Assembly (NCBI RefSeq): GCF_001039355.2
Contig: NW_019775475.1
Span: forward strand, 296,824 to 360,823
Direction of reading: 5' to 3'
Source of the DNA: Lingula anatina
Lineage: Eukaryota > Brachiopoda > Lingulata > Lingulida > Lingulidae
DNA: 64,000 nucleotides
Shown piece after piece: positions 39,725-51,100 of the stretch. Both the position numbers and the translations under genes were made by a program. The first letter of the stretch is position 1, and each line of letters opens with the position of its first letter. The notes below the pieces were generated by a model that did no database searches, was not told the origin of the DNA, and saw only the letters and a list, made by a program, of their open reading frames with translations.

Positions 39725-40166
39725 GGACCTTTTCCCAGTAAAAAGGGCGGTTCTTTCGAACCCCCTGAACCCCCTGGCTTCGGGTCTGCACTCGCACATG
39801 TATATAAAAGTGGACGATGTTCTTTCATTGTTAGTTATTAAATGTACGTGCCCTGAATTGCATATGCAGGACACACCAAGCATCTTCTCTTTGCAATTAA
39901 TACTAATTAAATTTCGACCAATTGTTGTCAAGTGCTGATATATCGGCTTGCTAAATGTAAGTTCCGGTATCTCTGCAGAGTTATTTATATTTCTCATTCG
40001 TAGTTCATTGTTAATGGACTTTAGAAATCGCACACCTCCATTTTGTTATATGCATATGTATTTGTGAGAGGGGGGCATCATTGTTAATGGACTTTAGAAA
40101 TCGCACACCTCCATATGCATTTTGTTATATATATGCATATGTATTTGTGAGAGGGGAGGGGCAAAA
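39725..40166. repeat. Haplotype block A, copy after the gap
   Basis: Second copy of 38649-39090, starting exactly at the gap edge. Confidence 0.9.
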
Positions 40167-41992
40167 TCCATTAGCTAAGCGGTCGCAAAACGAAGCTGTT
40201 AAATAAATATGAACATCAATTTGACATTGCGTCCCCAGAAATGCACTGCATGACGTCACGCCTAGCCCACTGCGCATGCGTGCATTTTTAATGAGTTGCT
40301 TGATTGCCATAGGAAAATGAATGGGTTCGCGATTCGTGGGTAATTCGTGATAATTGACAAACTAACGGCCTGATGCCGATAGACAGCAACGCTGTGCTAT
40401 GCTTCAAGCAACTCCTGACCAAATATCGCTAGGGTTTAAAAAAAAATTATGTTGTACACACGTACTGAGAAGTTTGCCGTGTATGGCCTAGCCTACCCTC
40501 AGCAAAACGCAAATATTTTCAGTAATAGTGATTTTAGACGGTAGATTCACTCAGAAACAAAGGCAAATTAATTCGCACCAGCAGATAGCAGCACCATATA
40601 GAGTCTGATTAAAAACTTTCATGGCAATTGAAGAACTTTTACCACTGTACAATGGAGTCCAAAAAAAGCACTTGGCACAAATGTAAAACTGCCCAGTGCA
40701 AGGCCAAGAATTCAATCAGTATTTTCAATCATATTATCAGATTCTACATAAATTGACTGACAACATCACTACTCAGTTTTTAACTAATCTCTTAATCCGA
40801 AATTCCTATCATCATTTAATAATTATGCAAAATTCTTCTTTCAGAATGCTATTTATTTTAATTTTTAATGCTGCAACTGTTCCAAAATAATCTTGTAGTA
40901 AAGGAAAAATGCAAATAAGAAGTGGAAGACCAATTTCACCCACATTATTCAATTATTTGAATATAAAAAGAATAAGATCACGATTTAACAAATTAAAATA
41001 ATCTTTCATGAACTCTTTCATGAATAACATATTAAACAAAAATAAAAGTTATAAATCAGTGGTAATGGCTTATTCTGGAATATATGACCTCTGCGCATCA
41101 TCAGTACCTGACTTGGTACAGTATAGTTACTACTTGGATACAGAGTTAGATTTATTAATGTAACGATAAGAACAATATATATTATAATAAACTTCTCTGC
41201 ACATTTCAGACGCTTGTTACCATGAACTAACACTACTTAACAATGTGCTGAGCACTTATCACAGAGTCTGTGTGCGATGCCATTGTTGTGCTGTGATTGG
41301 CTAGTTGAGTCACGTGTAGCCCTACTGTTGCGCCCTCGCGAATCGCGTGAAGGCTGCGCATTTCTGACCATGGTGAAAAGTAGTGTATTGTAAAAGAAGA
41401 AAATAATGCTTTAGATAGAACCAGCATGAGGTAGAACCGTGGGTAAAGTTAAAAAATCGATACACACGTAACATATCCTTAGGCCTATTATAAAAGAGAA
41501 AAACTATTTTGGAATAAAACATAACTGTTGCGGATCCCATGCCAAACGAACACAAACAACGGGGAAATGTTCACACCTTTATTCACGCACACACTGACAT
41601 GGACATGGTGAAACTAAAATAACAAAATAATGAAATATAAACACCAAACTGATAATATAGAAATACACAAATATAATATAAACTGAATACAAATATAAAA
41701 AGAAATAATGAATTAATTATAAGAAACGGGAAATGTTGTGCATATTATAAATTTGGCTAGACAAAACGACCTATGCTTTTACACATACATTGTGCAAATA
41801 GTTAACAATATACGTACAGAGAAATGTGGCTTTTCCCGTCCGATGGTAATCCACAGATTTTGCCGAAGTAACTACACAAAATCTTGATACTTGGCGACCT
41901 GAGCCTTCTGCTCGTCAAATACAAACGTGGCTGCGCCCAGAACTACTGCTGACCGTATATATACTGACCAAATCATTTGCATAACAAAACAA
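40167..41992. other. 1826-bp segment present between A and B in one copy only
   Basis: Absent from the first A-B arrangement, where A runs straight into B. AT-rich; no ORF, terminal inverted repeat or clear target duplication was found, so insertion in one allele and deletion in the other are equally open. Confidence 0.7.
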
Positions 41993-42424
41993 AGATGACT
42001 AGTAATACGACCGTAATCGCAACTTGTTGTCGTAAGCGACAACAATAACATTTATAACAAAAGGGAACACTTGGCCTAGTTTTTTGTCTACAAACAGCAG
42101 CACTTCTTTTAATGCAAGCGATTTTGCTACCTTGTTATTATATAACAGATATACACTCCAGTGATTCCAAAGCCCTGTCGCCCACAGGCGCAAATTTTCC
42201 TGTCTAGTTCACCTGTGCCATGGGCGGAGCATATGAGCGAATCCAGGTGGATGACATAGGTACTTTTACTGTCTTTTGGATTTTCTCAACTTTATTTTGG
42301 TAACCGGACAGGGATACTGCCCAACCAAGAACTATATGACAATTTTCAGCCTTACTTAGTGGAAGCATATCAAGATTTTTCTGAGTATTTCTGACCGATT
42401 TCTGGAGACCGTGTGAACCTCCTC
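41993..42424. repeat. Haplotype block B, copy after the gap
   Basis: Second copy of 39091-39522. It is followed by unique sequence leading into the MCT-like exon. Confidence 0.9.
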
Positions 42425-42615
42425 GGACCCAACATTGGGGACCTGGACATATTGGAGAGCAATGGTATTCTCTGGTCTGTACAGGGGTCGGGTCGTGCTT
42501 GGAATATCTATTCCTTTATTCGTGCTCTCTGCAGGAATTGAAACATCTTGGGGGACAATGATCTTGTGCTTTCAGCAGGATGAAGATTTCCCGGCGGCGT
42601 CTCTTGCAGAGCTAG

Positions 42616-43250
42616 GTAAGAATCTTCTTCTGCGTGTACCTAAAGACTGCCTTTCATACATATTCAAATATGATGTATGCTTTTCTAAAGATAATATCAC
42701 TATCAGTTTCTTACATAGCTGAAATAAAATCAACATGCCAGAAAGTAACCAATATTATTCTCTCGATCAGCCAAAAAAGTTTTAAAACTGCACTTTCTCC
42801 CAATTTCTTGTCGTAATCTTGACCTATTTGTACCTCCCTATATTTTGTAATGAAATGAAATAAAGAAACGAATGGAAATAAAGAACGAAACCCTATGGTA
42901 TTTCTTTTGAAAATACCTGTACTATTTGAAATTGTATGCAGGCATCTGTTCGGGTTAGATTGCAATAATTCGACATATCTACTCGCTTCATTTGTATTTT
43001 CAACCTAATACAAACTGGCACAGCAACATTTGTGGAAGTTAACATCTTACAAAATTTAACTTTGTCATTTTCTTTATCATTGTTGAAGTTGGTAAAGTTG
43101 ATTTCGGCACGAAAAAATAGTAAAGCCCTTTACTACTTATAATTTTGAAACTTCGTCGTAAAACTTTGCTCATCTTCAACATGACTTCTGTACAGATTTT
43201 TTTTAGAAATTCCAAGCCACGTGTTTATAAAATTCACTGTTGTGATGTAA
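42616..43250. other. AT-rich spacer between MCT-like exon and LTR element
   Basis: No exon for the missing transporter helices was found on the + strand. Confidence 0.5.
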
Positions 43251-43918
43251 TGATGTAATAAGCCACGTGATGTAGGTCAGAGGTCATGAGTGTGAAGCGG
43301 GAAGTGGGGATGCGACGTGGCATGTGAGACATGGACTTTTAATTCTGTAATAAATATTTTAATCTTTTATATAAATTGTTGTTACAATACCATATCTGGC
43401 GACAAGGATGGAACAGTCTCACAAGGGAAGAAAGTAACAAGTAAGAATCTATATAAACATTGACTATAGCGAAATTGAATGAGCGCAGTGTAACTCGTTG
43501 AACAGTCACAATGGCGAGCCCATCTATACAGATACCTACTTATCATGAATTTGACTGTAAGTCAGAAGGCGTTGCCATTAGATGGAGAAAATGGATAAAC
43601 AGATTGAAAAACAATGTATTTGTTGGTTATGGTATAACAAGTCCGAAAAAGAAGAAGGCACTCATGCTATCTTTCGCCGGCGACGAGTTAAATGACATCG
43701 TCGAATCTTTCAGCACATTTCAACTAACCCCCGGAGAAGGAGAAGACGAGTTTACGAAATGTGTTGATGCTATCACTGACTATTTTTCACCTTCCATCAA
43801 TGTTGAATTGNACAGTCTAATTAACGGTAAAAGGTCCTTTTATACCGAACTCACGCAGGCTGCACCCGCACGAAAATGCATTATTATCGAAGTAGCAAAA
43901 AAAGCATTAACGCAGTAG
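43250..43918 (+). mobile_element. LTR retrotransposon 5' fragment with truncated gag
   Basis: LTR-like tail ending about 43395, then TGGCGACAAGGATGG (43397-43411), which resembles a primer-binding site. A gag-like ORF starts at ATG 43511. It carries the WRKWINRLKN and KKKALMLSFAGDELNDI motifs common in metazoan Gypsy-type gag. One N lies at 43811. The frame ends at 43918 inside a MITE. No protease or reverse transcriptase follows. Confidence 0.6.
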
Positions 43919-44183
43919 TGGTGTGGAGCATATTTGCAGTAGAAATGCAGTATAGCCTACTGCAATTCTACTCCAAAAAGTACATAGGTTTGTACAGAGA
44001 GGAGCATTAATGCAGTAGATTAGCAGCATGATAGAAGCATGTTTCAAATATGCTAATTAGCTCCCAAATTGAAGCAGATTTGAAGCATGTTTGCAGTTTG
44101 ATTGCAGTAGTCTACTGCGGTTTGCAGTATGATTGCAGTAGTCTACTGCGCTGGAGTATCTACTGCGTTTTCTTGCGGCTGCA
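43861..44183. mobile_element. MITE inserted in the gag frame, ends TGCAGCCGCAAGAAAACGCA
   Basis: Left TGCACCCGCACGAAAATGCA and the complement of the right end agree at 17 of 20 positions. The interior is full of GCAGTAG / CTACTGC words in both orientations. No clear target duplication was seen. Confidence 0.6.
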
Positions 44184-44247
44184 CATGATGACTGTTGTAA
44201 TTATAAGATATAGACACATGTTTATAATACAGGCTGGTATTTCCAGC

Positions 44248-44249
44248 AA

Positions 44250-44291
<42 letters not shown>
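44248..44291. repeat. (ATT)n microsatellite
   Basis: About fourteen ATT units before the last MCT-like exon. Confidence 0.9.
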
Positions 44292-44704
44292 ATTTTCATA
44301 TGTGCTACATGTTGTCACTTTGCCTTATAAGAGCTGTCTCACTTTTAATCAAACGAATTTCCAGTTTTCCTATTCTATTCAATTTGATTTCCAAATGTTT
44401 AGAATTAGGATGTTTTACGATACAAGAGTGTGTCAATATTGAAAAAAAAAGTGTAATTAATATTTTATTTACTGTGGTCCCTGACAATGTACATCGTTTG
44501 TTTTTGCAAGTGTGTTTTTATTGAACACCCTATTATACTTCAGGTTATATTCGTGACGTCACAGGAAGTTACTTCGCAGTGTTTCTGGCTATTGCGTCAT
44601 GCTTCGGTGTGTTCGTCCTAGCATCGGGTGCTATTATATTCATCAACAAATGGAGGAACTTGCGAAGTTTAGAAGTTATGAGGAACAGTATCAATCCTGA
44701 GTAA

Positions 44705-46046
44705 ATACTACACAATCAAACGCATTATTATTGTCTTGGTATTCGGACTGAGGCATTCAAAAAAAAAAAAAAAAAAAGAACGATGACAGAAATGAACATG
44801 CAGACAACCGCTACAGTTTTACATAAATATGAACAGTAATTTGATAGAAATTTAAAAGAGTGCCTTGTAATAGAGGAACATATTTCATTAAAAAAAACCA
44901 ACAAGTACGAATACAAACTTGAAATTAACATTGAGGGATGTGAACAACATAAAACCGTCACTTAAGTTTCAAAATATTCATGCGATTTAGTACAGTTCAA
45001 GTATATAATTTCACCCAGAACAGCATATTTATTTAGCTAGGGGCTTACAGAAACATAAACTTTGGGTAATGTATACGAAGTGCAGGTTATGCCTGTTGTA
45101 TCGAGCTGAATTGGATTGCGCTATATATGCTTATCCATAGCAATTACGGTGGATCTTCCATTATGCTAAGGGGGGTTACTATAATTCTTAAGGCATATGG
45201 GTAACACTGACCGCCTTTGTCTCGTTCTTTTAGTCATACAGTTTAATGGGAGTGGGAGGGAGGGAGGAGTTAACCCATAAGGCGCACTCGGCCAACTTCC
45301 CTTCTCCCTTTATCCACCATCAGCAATGTTATTTCTACTGAGAGCAACGAACGGTGATTTTCACAGCGTCTTGGTGTTTGGCCTTCTTCATCAATTGATG
45401 ATCATAATCTATAGTCTTCCCATCATGTTTGGATTTCATATCGACCTCCAAGTGTTGTCCCTTTTTTCATGACATCCACAATGGTTGTTTTTTCAATTCC
45501 AGCAAACACCTTAAGGGTAGAAAAGAAAACCAAAGATATGTTAATATTTGGATTAAACAAATGAACTTGTATAAATAAAGGCACTTCCTTGTTTGCTTTT
45601 AAAGATGATAATTGGTGTCTCCGCGCTCGATCAGAAAAATCCATTTTTTTCCTAGAGCAGGAAGTGAAATGTATTTGTTTTCAAATTGTTACCTATAAAT
45701 AGACCGTTCCAACTCTATTAATGTCTTGTCTTCCACATTTTTCCCGGTTTATTCTGTGATCTTGTGTGGATAATATTTCATTCTATAGACGTTTCGCTTT
45801 TTTAATTAAAAAAATATTCCTTTCCTTTTAGTACAAAATTGACAGTAGATCAATAGCTCAACTGGCCTGAAAACTCGAGTATAAGATAAAGCAGTTTTGT
45901 GGCGTTGCCGTCATAAGTAGTGTGACGCTGCGGCTTACTTCTCGCTTTTTGCAACCAACTACACCAATGATACTAAAATGTCTACGTTGCAAATAAGAAA
46001 GAAAGACTAGAGAAATACGTTTTGTGAAATAATCCGCAAACAGAAA
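44705..46046. other. Intergenic, no gene supported
   Basis: Contains a poly-A run at 44760 and a frameshifted coding-like block on the minus strand at about 45325-45485 (readings include DMKSKHDGKTIDYDHQ). Should also contain the promoter of paralogue 2. Confidence 0.4.
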
Positions 46047-49000
46047 ATGCAACTGCATATAAACTATTACGTTTTACTAATTTCACTCTGCCTTGCATTT
46101 TATCCGGATCACGGAGTTGCGGTTGCAGATGCAACATACTGGCGAAAACCTGGCGTTAGACTGGTGAACGGCGCTGGTGGCGGGAAACAGCACAAAGTGC
46201 ACACTGTGGGGGGTTGCACTCTCCTCTGCCTTGGCCTCACGCCTGCCTCCTGTAGATCCGTGAACTACCACAGCGGGAGCAAGACGTGTGAAGTGAACGA
46301 CAAGGCTGACGGCGATTTTGATGGTGTAGGTCTCGTTGCGGACGATGCCTGGGACTATCTATATACTGAACTGGGTAGGTCTAAATGCTTATATACGTGG
46401 TTGTTTTATTTACTGTGGGCACCACATAATTCGGGCACTTGGATCTGCTTGGGGAAGGTGTACATTTGAGTCGAGTAATACTCATAGTTTTATTTTTCAG
46501 CGAAGAGGTAATTAACGTAAGTTCATTGAAAAGGTGACGCATTATGCGAGGTTTACTGTACTTGTATGTACTATACCATATATATATATACCATACCATA
46601 TACCATATATACCATACCATATACCATATATATACCATATATATATTTTTTTTCATTTTTGAAATTTTCTCTCTGGTTGATATGGAAATTTGGTAACGTC
46701 AAAAATTGGAGGTCTTCATATCTTCACAGTATTTTTATTGCTTCTTTTGAAAAAAATAATGTGTATTAGGAGATTAAAATTAACCGTAAGGTGATTACAT
46801 TATTATAATTTTCCATTTTATCACTTTTAATTTTGGGGAAGAGGGTTGGAGCTGGGAAGGAATGTTTCAAAGAAACCAATACTTTTTGCAGCCCCACTAG
46901 CTTCATGTTCAGCATGGCAACAGATTAGCAGCACGAGCGGCATATATCCAGTTGATCCAGACGGCGCCGGGGCTGTGAGCGTCTTCAATGTGCATTGTAA
47001 TATGTCCTCGTCTCCAGCCACGGCGATTTTCCACCACGATCAGGAGTCAAGGACACATGTTGACGGCTATAAAGACCCTCAGTCCTACTCCATTTCACTG
47101 TCATATGGACGTGAGTATAGTCTGTGTTATATCGGTGTGACAGGAATGGTAGTCCTGGGAAGGGAAATCCGGGGTACCATATGATTAGTACGGGCTAGAG
47201 CAGGGGCGGATCTAGAGATAGTCTTCCAAATTATCTTTGTTGATCCATCCTCCATTTTTGACCGTCTTCCGACAAAAAAAATTAAATACACGTCAATGTA
47301 AACTTGAAAATCTGACCGTCTTCCGGAAGACCCAGAAGACGGCCTAAATCAGCCCCTGTAGAGTGCGTCGGACTATTGAAGTTAGCATACGGGACGAATG
47401 TCACCTGGCCCTGTACAAAGTACTGAGGAACGGACTACGGTGTAACAGGAATGGTAGTCGACTATAGTAGAGACCGTGTGGAGAACGAATTTTGGTCCAT
47501 CTTCACAAATGAGCATCGATAGAAAAGGCTGCCATATCTGAAGTTAATTAAATTTGATATATGAAAAATTTTTACTGACAAATGGTGACAAACCCCCAGC
47601 TTTGAAGGGCATGAGCGTGCGTTGGCATTTTTTTCTCCAAGCTGTCGCAAGCCCAGTGAAATAGGTGCTATATAGCCAAGTTGCGTACAGTCAAACTTTT
47701 CAATCAGCTATTCCATTAATGCTCACGTATTGGAAGGATATTATACTGAAATATGAATTGAAGGCAGGAGGCGCGCATGTACTGTAGTCGTATGTCAAGG
47801 ATGTTAATTTTACTTTTTGGAATCTAGATTTTGCAGTAATATTAAAATATTCTACATAGTAATGAATTTGGAAGTTAATTTTCAGTTTCTTAGATTTTTT
47901 CTATTTACATGATTGTATAAAACAATGCTTGATGGAAACCGTATTCATCAAAACCAACTTAATGTGTGTTGAAAGTTAATTTTTTCGAAAATTATCTGTA
48001 CGTGTACCCTGGTGCCTTTTTACTCTGATCACAGCTTACTTCAAGGATGCAACGGAGATGTAGCTTCCTTGCCAGCAGTCGAAAATTGGCTCAAATGCAA
48101 ACAAGTTTTTTCCTTTTGCTTTTGTTTGTTTTTGTTTCAAGTGTTGTATAGTGCACTTGTAGGGTATAATTAATACAGAGAAATACGTGTACGAGAAGTT
48201 TTCTGTTCTAGAAAATCTGAAATATTTATCTGATATATATACAGTCTGTAGGGAGAAAATTACCAAGTAATGTAAATGAGACAAGGGTCAAATGGATATA
48301 CATGCATATATGTATATCGGTATTGGATACGTTGAACATAACTTTTTTCAGAAAGCATGGAGCAAATAGCTGCGTATCTGGACAGGGACGGAATCAATTG
48401 TTCCCAGTACATGAAATACGAATGCAAGGGCTCCGTCATCTTGAAAAGTGATACTATCTACAGTGCATGGTATGACCGGCGTGGACAGCAGGCGCCATTT
48501 TGGGCTGGAGGAGATCCCAGCGGCGCCATGGGCAACTGCGCGTGCTCACGAGATGCAACTTGTGAAGATGCAGACATGAGTGAGCTCATTTATTAAATTG
48601 TAATATTGGGACTGTACGTGTCAGAAGGTTTTTTACAGTAAGAAATAAATTTAGTAAAACCGAGTTGAAGTTCATAAAGTACATTTCATTAATTGAAAAA
48701 TTGCACGTTTCGGTTTCTGAGAAAACACCACTATACGTGTATGGATACCTTGAAGTAAAGTTAGTGCTTAACAAAATCTATGATTATTTTGTATAACTTA
48801 TGGATATATTATGTTCTGGTTCAATGTTACACACACGCCGTTGTTATTTTTATCACCATGCGGTCATTTAATTACTGCAGACTTTTGGAATGCATACACG
48901 TATCAGAAGACCTGCCTTCATATTTTGATTGAAAGTATTGTGGCGGGTCACCGCCTCTGCCGTAGTCAAATGTGTGATTATGGGTCTGTTTATAACAGAG

Positions 49001-49299
49001 GTGTTTATATAAAACCCCATGAAAGAAATCTCTGCCTTGGATATTGCCACTTACCTAGAAATAACCCCCCCCCCCAAAAAAAAAAAAAAAGTGCTACGTG
49101 TGACATCTCGAGAATTAAAGTAGAGTCAAATAATTGTATTTCAGACTGCAACTGCGACATAGAGGACAACGAGTGGCGATCAGACGAGGGCGTTATCACC
49201 GAGTCCAGTTACTTACCGATAACCAGGGTCACGTTTGGGGACACAGGTGGATCTGAAGAGGGCTACCACACCATCGGCCCTCTGGTCTGCGAAGGATAA
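46047..49299 (+). CDS. Secreted PAN/apple plus fibrinogen-like protein, contactin-associated-protein type (paralogue 2)
   Basis: Four exons: 46047-46374, 46892-47110, 48352-48579, 49145-49299 (TAA); all introns phase 1, about 309 residues. The architecture and intron positions are identical to the gene at 35957. ATG 46047 starts a signal peptide (YYVLLISLCLAFYP). The apple-like domain has CTLLCLGLTPASCRSVNY and CEVN. The fibrinogen-like part has CSAWQQI, VDPDGAGAVSVF, FHHDQESRTHV, AAYLDRDGINCSQYMKYEC, YDRRGQQAPFWAGGDP, CACS, CNCDIEDNEWRSDEGVIT, FGDTGGSEEGYH and GPLVCEG. Exon 3 is the best conserved between the two. They clearly arose by tandem duplication; the degenerate MCT gene lies between them. 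Confidence 0.88.
46575..46650. repeat. Tandem ATATACCAT-type repeat
   Basis: Short units of ACCATATATAT/ACCAT in intron 1 of paralogue 2. Confidence 0.8.
47135..47475. mobile_element. TGTGACAG-family MITE, rearranged copy
   Basis: Starts GTGTGACAGGAATGGTAGTC and keeps the internal ACCATATGATTAGT and GACGAATGTCACCTG blocks. A second start-like motif, GTAACAGGAATGGTAGTC, appears in direct orientation near 47443, so two copies seem nested or rearranged. Confidence 0.5.
47476..48351. other. Rest of intron 2 of paralogue 2
   Basis: AT-rich, no further element recognised. Confidence 0.5.
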
Positions 49300-50476
49300 T
49301 TGGGATATAAGAGAAAAGACATTGTGATAAGACAGCCACTTGAAGGGATGTCTCTTCAGTAGGTTCAATATAGTGTAGAATTGGAAAAGAAAAGAATTGG
49401 AAAACTTATGACCACGATCGTCTGATAAGTCGAAAGGAATAACTGGCAACGTAATGTTTTCCCCGACGATAAGTTGTTGTCTGTCATTTTCTGAACTCCC
49501 TGTGTGTAAGCCACTGAGTGAATTGATGAGTGGTGGATTAATATTCATTCGAAATCAATATTTAGAATAGAATATGTCTCCTAATCGTTTATACGTACTT
49601 TTCGAGCATTGTTATTTATTTCAAATGTGCATTGACAATGCCCTCGCCTACCGGTTGATAAAGGGCGCCAGCCTGACGATTTGGAAAATATAAAGCTACT
49701 AGTAAAACTTATAGAAATGTGTTTGTTTACTACCTACCCTGTACTAACACTGAAACATACAGTGAAGACAAGTTGTTTAGCATTCTGTATTAGATACCCA
49801 GTGGTTTATACATTAAACCTCTGTCACACTGAACTTGACACATTTGGGTTATAACTTTAGCAACTTCAGTCCCAAGTCCCTGTAGTTGGTTGGTGTTGTG
49901 GACATCGTCAAGTCTCATCTAACGCAATCCCGCACGCGTGGCATGGCGTGATTTGAGTTGATTTGGTCTACCCACGGAATTATTGCTTAACACCTTTCAT
50001 AAGGAATCCCAATTCGTGCAGCACTATTAAATCTAAATCTCTGTTTCTCCCCGTATCAGAAATGACGACAAAATTCTGCATCTATCATACTTTAAAATGA
50101 TTATGTAAAACTGTCAATAAGTAAATGGTGTTAGCTAAAGACGTGCATTTTATTATCCACTCTACTCGACAACCATACCTGTCAACTGCTTTCCTAGTGG
50201 ATGTGGATCTAACTACAGTTCTATTATAATGGTGTGTGGAATAAAAAATAATTCTTTTGATGTATAGATGAAACAGAACATACCTGTATTTACACTAGAC
50301 AAGTTTAACGTGCGGGCGCCGTGCCCAGTAAACAGCGATCTTTCCTTCCTGAACACAAAGGATATCAGGGGAAAGTATTGAAAATAAAATGTCAAATTCA
50401 GGGTTGGGATAGGAAAAGAAGGTTTTAGGTTGGTTCCAAATGTGTTATCTTTTCTTTCTTTCTTTCCCCTTTTCTT

Positions 50477-50508
<32 letters not shown>

Positions 50509-51100
50509 TGTTGCTAATTGTCAAAATTTTATTTAATTAGTTTTCAACACCAGTCAGCTGTTCTTGATGTCCTGCGTATCTGTTTAGGCATATACATGGA
50601 AGTTTTTGAAAATTATTTACATTATCCTGACAACTTGCATCTTTACCCTGCCTTGAGCTGAGACTTAAAACTATAGTTACCTGATCAAGTTCCTGATCTG
50701 CAGTTTTGTTTGTTTTGGCATATCCAGCGCATCTTTTATTTAAAGCTCATATATTCTTACTTCTAAACCACATTTTGTAATTTTTCCTTTAATTTTTCTG
50801 GATAATGTTCTGTAGTATTCGTTTTTATATATGGAGGGTAAGTATTGAGGGAGATGGTAGCCATTCACCGAACATTTTGTTGCTTCGTTTATATTGAGGG
50901 TGAGAGAACAATCAAACAAAGTCAAAGGTACTTTGTCCAGTACAATTACCCTCAATTTATTAAAGGAAAAAAATCCGGCAATTGTCCGAATATACTATAA
51001 TCTGATTATTTGAATCCAAAAAATGGATAATACCAAGATGATACGAGGCACCGGAGGCAAAATGAAATAAAATATGAAATGAAATAAATAGAATTTTGAA
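49300..51100. other. Intergenic, no gene supported
   Basis: Contains a T-rich homopolymer tract at 50455-50510. No ORF looks coding. Confidence 0.5.

Larger units (their letters stand above)
42462..44704 (+). pseudogene. Monocarboxylate transporter-like (SLC16, MFS) gene, first and last exon only
   Basis: Exon 42462-42615 encodes an SLC16-type N-terminus: VVLGISIPLFVLSAGIETSW, then GTMILCFQQ and FPAASLAELG (first membrane helix and following loop). Exon 44544-44704 encodes GYIRDVTGSYFAVFLAIASC, then a last helix and tail ending INPE-stop, the typical MCT C-terminal motif. Both borders are phase 1 (GTAAGA donor, TTCAG acceptor), so they would splice in frame to about 105 residues. The eight or more helices between them are missing. 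The intervening 1.9 kb holds an LTR element fragment and a MITE. Internal deletion making a pseudogene is most likely; an assembly collapse beside the haplotype blocks is the alternative. Confidence 0.6.

Noticed and set aside
39341-40033. 230-codon minus-strand ORF spanning the gap
   Set aside because: Open only because Ns are read as X; both sides are repeat blocks A and B.
48811-49299. 162-codon + strand ORF at 48811-49299
   Set aside because: Only 49145-49299 is exon 4 of paralogue 2; the upstream part is intron read through the acceptor.
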